From: Fidelibacterota bacterium UBA7301
GTDB taxonomy: Bacteria; Fidelibacterota; Marinisomatia; Marinisomatales; TCS55
Reading direction: 5' to 3'
DNA: 64,000 nucleotides
NCBI GenBank assembly: GCA_002471845.1
Contig: DKQT01000018.1
Location: 1-64,000 of the forward strand
Notes under the pieces: generated by a model
Databases searched by the model: none
What the model was told of the DNA's origin: nothing
The model's input: only the letters and a program-made list of their open reading frames with translations
Program-made: the position numbers and the translations under genes
In this document: positions 61,051 to 64,000 of the stretch, piece after piece
How positions within the stretch are numbered: position 1 is the first letter of the stretch
Layout: the number at the start of each line of letters is the position of its first letter

Positions 61051-62085
61051 ATGAAATTATCTTATACCTCTTATCGAGTTCAATGTACCCATCCCTTTGG
61101 GATATCTCGAAGCACCCATGATCACTATGATGTAGTTTATGTCTATTTGGAGCAGGATGGTATCCTGGGTCGAGGAGAGGCTGCCCCTTCAGGGAGGTAT
61201 AATGAGTATGCCAGCGATATAATAGGTGTTCTGGATAATGGTATTGTGCTACCCGAATCCATGGATGATCCGATTGCATTCTCTGAAAAAGTTTTGCCTC
61301 AATGTAAAGGCATCAAAGCATTAGAAGTGGCATTCTCAATGGCCATCCTGGATTGGTGGTGTCAAAAGGAAGGAATGCCATTATATCAATATTTAGGCGC
61401 GGACCCCAGTAAAGCCCCTAAAACGTCATTTACCATATCCATTGGGGATATGGATCTCATTCCTGAGAAAGTCAAAGAGGGCGCGCTTTTTCATATCTTG
61501 AAGGTGAAAATCGGTATGGGGATGGAGAAGGATAAGGCCATCATGAATGCCATCCGCCAGGAGACGGATCAGCTGATTCGCGTGGATGCCAACGAAGGGT
61601 GGGACCTTGATACGGGTATTGAAATGTGCGAATGGCTGGCGGACCGCAACGTGGAATTTGTTGAGCAGCCGTTTAAATCCATAAATTTGAAGGACACCGC
61701 TGAGCTAAGGAAGAAATCGCCCTTACCCCTGATCGCCGATGAGAACAGCCTGAATTCTGGCGATATCCCTGGAATTGAAGGTGTGTTTGATGGAATCAAT
61801 ATAAAGCTCATGAAATGCGGTAGTCTGATCGAAGGGTTAAAGATGGTAAAAATGGCCAGAGAACGGGATATGCAGATCATGTTGGGGTGCATGATCGAAT
61901 CCTCCGTGGGCATCACCGCTGCGGCCCATTTATCACCTCTTGTGGACTATGCCGATTTAGATGGGAATCTATTGATAAATAACGATCCTTATCGCGGTGT
62001 ATTGGTGGAAGATGGAAAACTGGTTTTACCCCGTGGGAATGGCCTCGGTGTTTCTTTAAATTCTATTGAAGAAAAATTAATATAG
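61051..62085 (+). CDS. dgcA: Enolase-superfamily racemase/epimerase (DgcA- or L-Ala-D/L-Glu-epimerase-like)
   Basis: The 344-residue product belongs to the muconate-lactonising subgroup. It has catalytic Lys151 and Lys153 in LKVKIG, metal ligands Asp179 (RVDANEGW), Glu205 (FVEQP) and Asp230 (IADEN), and a distal Lys in NIKLMKCG. The C-terminal DLD (302-304) is the DxD element that in dipeptide epimerases binds the amino group of the substrate. It could be an L-Ala-D/L-Glu epimerase of murein recycling or the N-acetyl-D-glutamate racemase DgcA. The DgcN-like neighbour favours the second, the DxD element the first. It follows the GGT-like gene by two bases. Confidence 0.8.
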   Translation: MKLSYTSYRVQCTHPFGISRSTHDHYDVVYVYLEQDGILGRGEAAPSGRYNEYASDIIGVLDNGIVLPESMDDPIAFSEKVLPQCKGIKALEVAFSMAILDWWCQKEGMPLYQYLGADPSKAPKTSFTISIGDMDLIPEKVKEGALFHILKVKIGMGMEKDKAIMNAIRQETDQLIRVDANEGWDLDTGIEMCEWLADRNVEFVEQPFKSINLKDTAELRKKSPLPLIADENSLNSGDIPGIEGVFDGINIKLMKCGSLIEGLKMVKMARERDMQIMLGCMIESSVGITAAAHLSPLVDYADLDGNLLINNDPYRGVLVEDGKLVLPRGNGLGVSLNSIEEKLI

Positions 62086-62112
62086 TAAAGACGCATTGCA
62101 ATGCGTCTCTAC
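62085..62112. repeat. Intergenic palindrome with 20-base perfect core
   Basis: Bases 62,089-62,108 (AGACGCATTGCAATGCGTCT) are a perfect palindrome that extends to 28 bases with one mismatched pair. It lies between the racemase/epimerase gene and mce. Such AGACGC-type palindromes occur as dispersed elements in various bacteria. This window has only this copy. No T run follows, so it is not a standard terminator. Confidence 0.8.
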
Positions 62113-62120
62113 AAAATTAT

Positions 62121-62525
62121 ATGAAAATACTCGGCATAGAACATATCGGTATTGCGGTAAACGACCTGGATACGAATGCGCCTTTTTGGAAGCATATTCT
62201 AAACATTCAACATCGAAGTACAGAGGTGGTAGAAGATCAGGGTGTTACCACCGATATCTATGATACAGGGCAAGGCAAAGTTGAATTATTAGAAGCTACC
62301 GACTCAGATACGCCTATCGGGAAATTTATTCAAAAAAGAGGTCCTGGTGTACATCATGTATGTTTTGAAGTAGACGATATAACCAAAGCAATAATAGAAC
62401 TTAAAGAATCATATATTCAAATTTTATCCGATGAGCCAACTGTTGGGGCAGAAGGGTATAAAGCAGTGTTTATCCACCCCAAAAGTACCGGCGGTGTATT
62501 GGTAGAACTGGCTGAAAAATTATAA
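62121..62525 (+). CDS. mce: Methylmalonyl-CoA epimerase
   Basis: The 134-residue protein is a vicinal-oxygen-chelate enzyme that interconverts (R)- and (S)-methylmalonyl-CoA in propionate metabolism. Metal ligands are visible: His8 in IEHIGIAV, a His in GPGVHHVCFEV and Glu in GVLVELAE, and there is a Gln/Glu region in KVELLEA. The length is typical. No mutase or propionyl-CoA carboxylase gene lies nearby. The palindrome just upstream separates it from the preceding operon. Confidence 0.92.
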   Translation: MKILGIEHIGIAVNDLDTNAPFWKHILNIQHRSTEVVEDQGVTTDIYDTGQGKVELLEATDSDTPIGKFIQKRGPGVHHVCFEVDDITKAIIELKESYIQILSDEPTVGAEGYKAVFIHPKSTGGVLVELAEKL

Positions 62526-62535
62526 GAAATGGTGT

Positions 62536-62599
62536 GCAATGATGAGCGAAAGTGAATCATTGCTGTACTCGCAAAAATTCAACTTCGTTTCATTTTTGC
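62536..62599. other. Two small hairpins between convergent genes
   Basis: GCAATGAT pairs with ATCATTGC (62,536-62,563), and GCAAAAAT pairs with ATTTTTGC (62,571-62,599). They fill the 78-base space between mce and the minus-strand decarboxylase. Neither has a proper T tract after it, so a role in termination is only possible. Confidence 0.45.
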
Positions 62600-62603
62600 A
62601 ATC

Positions 62604-64000
62604 CTAATGGTTGGCCTCTTCTAATTCATCCACTATCTTAGATATAAATTTCCAAGTCTTTTTCAAATGATCCAATGTGGTGGTAGCCTGCCCCACAGAA
62701 ATCCTTATAACGAACTGATCATTCAATTTCGTGTGTGTCAGATACAGCCGACCGCTTTCATTTAGAGTATGGAGTAATTTTTCATTGAATCCATCCCCGT
62801 TTTTGTGACGGAAGCAGATCAAAATCAGTGGTGCTGACACCATCAGTTCAAACCGCTCATCCGCCTCGATCCAAGATCTTAATTCCTGTGCATTGGCCAC
62901 GTGACTACGGATATATTTCTGCAATCCCACAACACCATAATAATTGATCACGTGCCACAGTTTCAATGCACGGAAGCGCCGGCCTAAGGGAATGCCCCAA
63001 TCGCGATAGTCAAAAACAGCACCCGATTCAGTGCCCTTGTTCTTGAGATATTCCGGTAAAATAGACATGGCATCGATTAGCGTTTTTCTATCTGCGACAT
63101 AAAACACACTGCAGTCGAAATTAGTGAGCATCCATTTATGGGGATTAAATGTGTAGCTGTCCGCGAATTCTATTCCTTTGTGGATAAAACGTAACTCTGG
63201 GCATAAGGCCGCCGGTCCAGCCATGGCCGCATCCACGTGAAGCCAAATATTAAACTCAGCACAGATTTTACCAATTTCGCCAATTGGGTCAAAAGCCGTG
63301 CTGGAAGTAGTCCCGGCGGTGGCACAAACAAAGGCCGGCGTAAATCCATTGGCGATATCAGCTTCGATTAAAGCTCTAAGATGATTGGTACTCATGGCAA
63401 AGCTCTCATCCACATTCACTAGACGAAGGCTGTTTTTACCCATTCCTGCGATCTTTACAGCCTTTTCTATGGAAGAGTGGGCTTGGGTTGAGGTATACAC
63501 TGTTAGCTTCCCATTATAGCCTTTTTCATTGATATTACCGTTGGATGCCTTTTCACGGGCAGCGATAAGGGCCACGAGACTAGAAGATGAAGCCGTATCC
63601 TGGAGGACACCTCCACCGGTGGAGGTGGATTTGAATTTCTTGGGTAAATCCATCATATCCACTAGCCAATCTAAAACGTGGGTTTCCACTTCAGTGCAGG
63701 CGGGACTAGTGGCCCAGATCATGCCCTGGATGCCCAACCCTGTGGAAATGAGATCGCCTAAAATAGCGGGACCGCTGGTGGCGCAGGGGAAATAGGCGTG
63801 GAAATTGGGGGACTGCCAATGGGTGATTCCCGGCATAAAGGAATCCATATCGGCTAGGATTTCTTCGTAAGACCGCCCTTTTTGCGGTGCTGAATCGGGG
63901 AGGTTTGAGCGGATATCCCCAGGCTGAACTTGAGAGAGGACAGGAAAGTCCTCGATATGGTCATAATAATCGGCAATCCAGTCAATGACTGCATGGCCCT
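62604..64000 (-). CDS. PLP-dependent aromatic-L-amino-acid-decarboxylase-like protein (5' end beyond the window)
   Basis: The reading frame is open to the window edge, giving at least 464 residues. ATG 63,848 is internal because the upstream codons read family-typical HAVIDWIADYYDHIE and PVLSQVQPGDIRSNLPDSAP. Group II PLP decarboxylase features are clear: the stacking His in TQAHSSIEKA, Asp in LHVDAAMAG and the PLP Lys in FNPHKWMLTNFDCS. The sequence around these is very close to animal DOPA/aromatic amino acid decarboxylases. It should decarboxylate an aromatic amino acid such as Tyr, Trp, DOPA or Phe to the amine, and the exact substrate is open. Only a few N-terminal residues appear to be missing. 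Confidence 0.9.
   Translation of the reverse strand, partial: GHAVIDWIADYYDHIEDFPVLSQVQPGDIRSNLPDSAPQKGRSYEEILADMDSFMPGITHWQSPNFHAYFPCATSGPAILGDLISTGLGIQGMIWATSPACTEVETHVLDWLVDMMDLPKKFKSTSTGGGVLQDTASSSSLVALIAAREKASNGNINEKGYNGKLTVYTSTQAHSSIEKAVKIAGMGKNSLRLVNVDESFAMSTNHLRALIEADIANGFTPAFVCATAGTTSSTAFDPIGEIGKICAEFNIWLHVDAAMAGPAALCPELRFIHKGIEFADSYTFNPHKWMLTNFDCSVFYVADRKTLIDAMSILPEYLKNKGTESGAVFDYRDWGIPLGRRFRALKLWHVINYYGVVGLQKYIRSHVANAQELRSWIEADERFELMVSAPLILICFRHKNGDGFNEKLLHTLNESGRLYLTHTKLNDQFVIRISVGQATTTLDHLKKTWKFISKIVDELEEANH

Noticed and set aside
1..64000. CRISPR arrays, insertion sequences, prophage or integron structures
   Set aside because: No regular spaced repeats, transposase, integrase or phage-like genes were seen on either strand.

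Overview
The window is a chromosomal segment of a Gram-negative bacterium of the Fibrobacterota-Chlorobiota-Bacteroidota (FCB) type, most plausibly a marine lineage such as Marinimicrobia (SAR406). This placement is inference. It rests on a SusC/SusD-type outer-membrane pair, several lipoproteins, a secreted Asp-box (sortilin-like) beta-propeller protein, and a ribosomal cluster in which secY runs directly into map-infA-rpmJ with no adk. No 16S rRNA gene is present to confirm it.

Region 1 (1-14,093) is the fused S10-spc-alpha ribosomal superoperon. It runs from the last codons of tuf through rpsJ to rplQ, all on the plus strand with tiny gaps or start/stop overlaps, and includes secY, map, infA and rpoA. 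Several starts are GTG or TTG, and rpmJ is only 37 codons. A glycoside-hydrolase-like secreted protein (14,101-15,252) follows within 7 bases.

Region 2 (15,346-26,348) holds hutU-hutI of histidine degradation, an uncharacterised secreted/membrane pair, and a minus-strand block. The block contains free methionine-R-sulfoxide reductase, a fused polyprenol-kinase/DUF92 membrane protein, and an M16 peptidase lipoprotein. A CotH-family lipoprotein, a small outer-membrane barrel protein and a tRNA-Met(CAT) follow.

Region 3 (26,508-44,901) is mostly housekeeping: gdhA, a large dual-receiver/PEP-synthase-N-like protein, comF-pgk-tpiA-secG, tRNA-Leu(GAG), a TPR protein, and a HAD phosphatase. Then come acpS (apparently with an ACG start), nnr, a vanZ-like gene, recN, murA, trkA-trkH and a crotonase.

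Region 4 (44,904-64,000) is more accessory. It contains nhaC with a YheO-like regulator, SusC-SusD, the Asp-box propeller protein, an SLC13 transporter, an N-formylglutamate-amidohydrolase-like lipoprotein and an alpha/beta hydrolase lipoprotein. It also carries a tight three-gene operon (DUF1611/DgcN-like, gamma-glutamyltransferase-like lipoprotein, enolase-superfamily racemase/epimerase), methylmalonyl-CoA epimerase, and an aromatic-amino-acid-decarboxylase-like gene cut by the right edge.

Many accessory genes converge on glutamate: urocanate degradation, glutamate dehydrogenase, the formylglutamate hydrolase homologue and the D-glutamate or murein-peptide module. The best candidates for undescribed biology are that three-gene module, whose gamma-glutamyltransferase homologue lacks the usual substrate-binding Arg; the kinase/DUF92 fusion; the dual-receiver ATP-grasp protein; and the non-canonical acpS start. 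No CRISPR array, insertion sequence, prophage or rRNA gene was seen.
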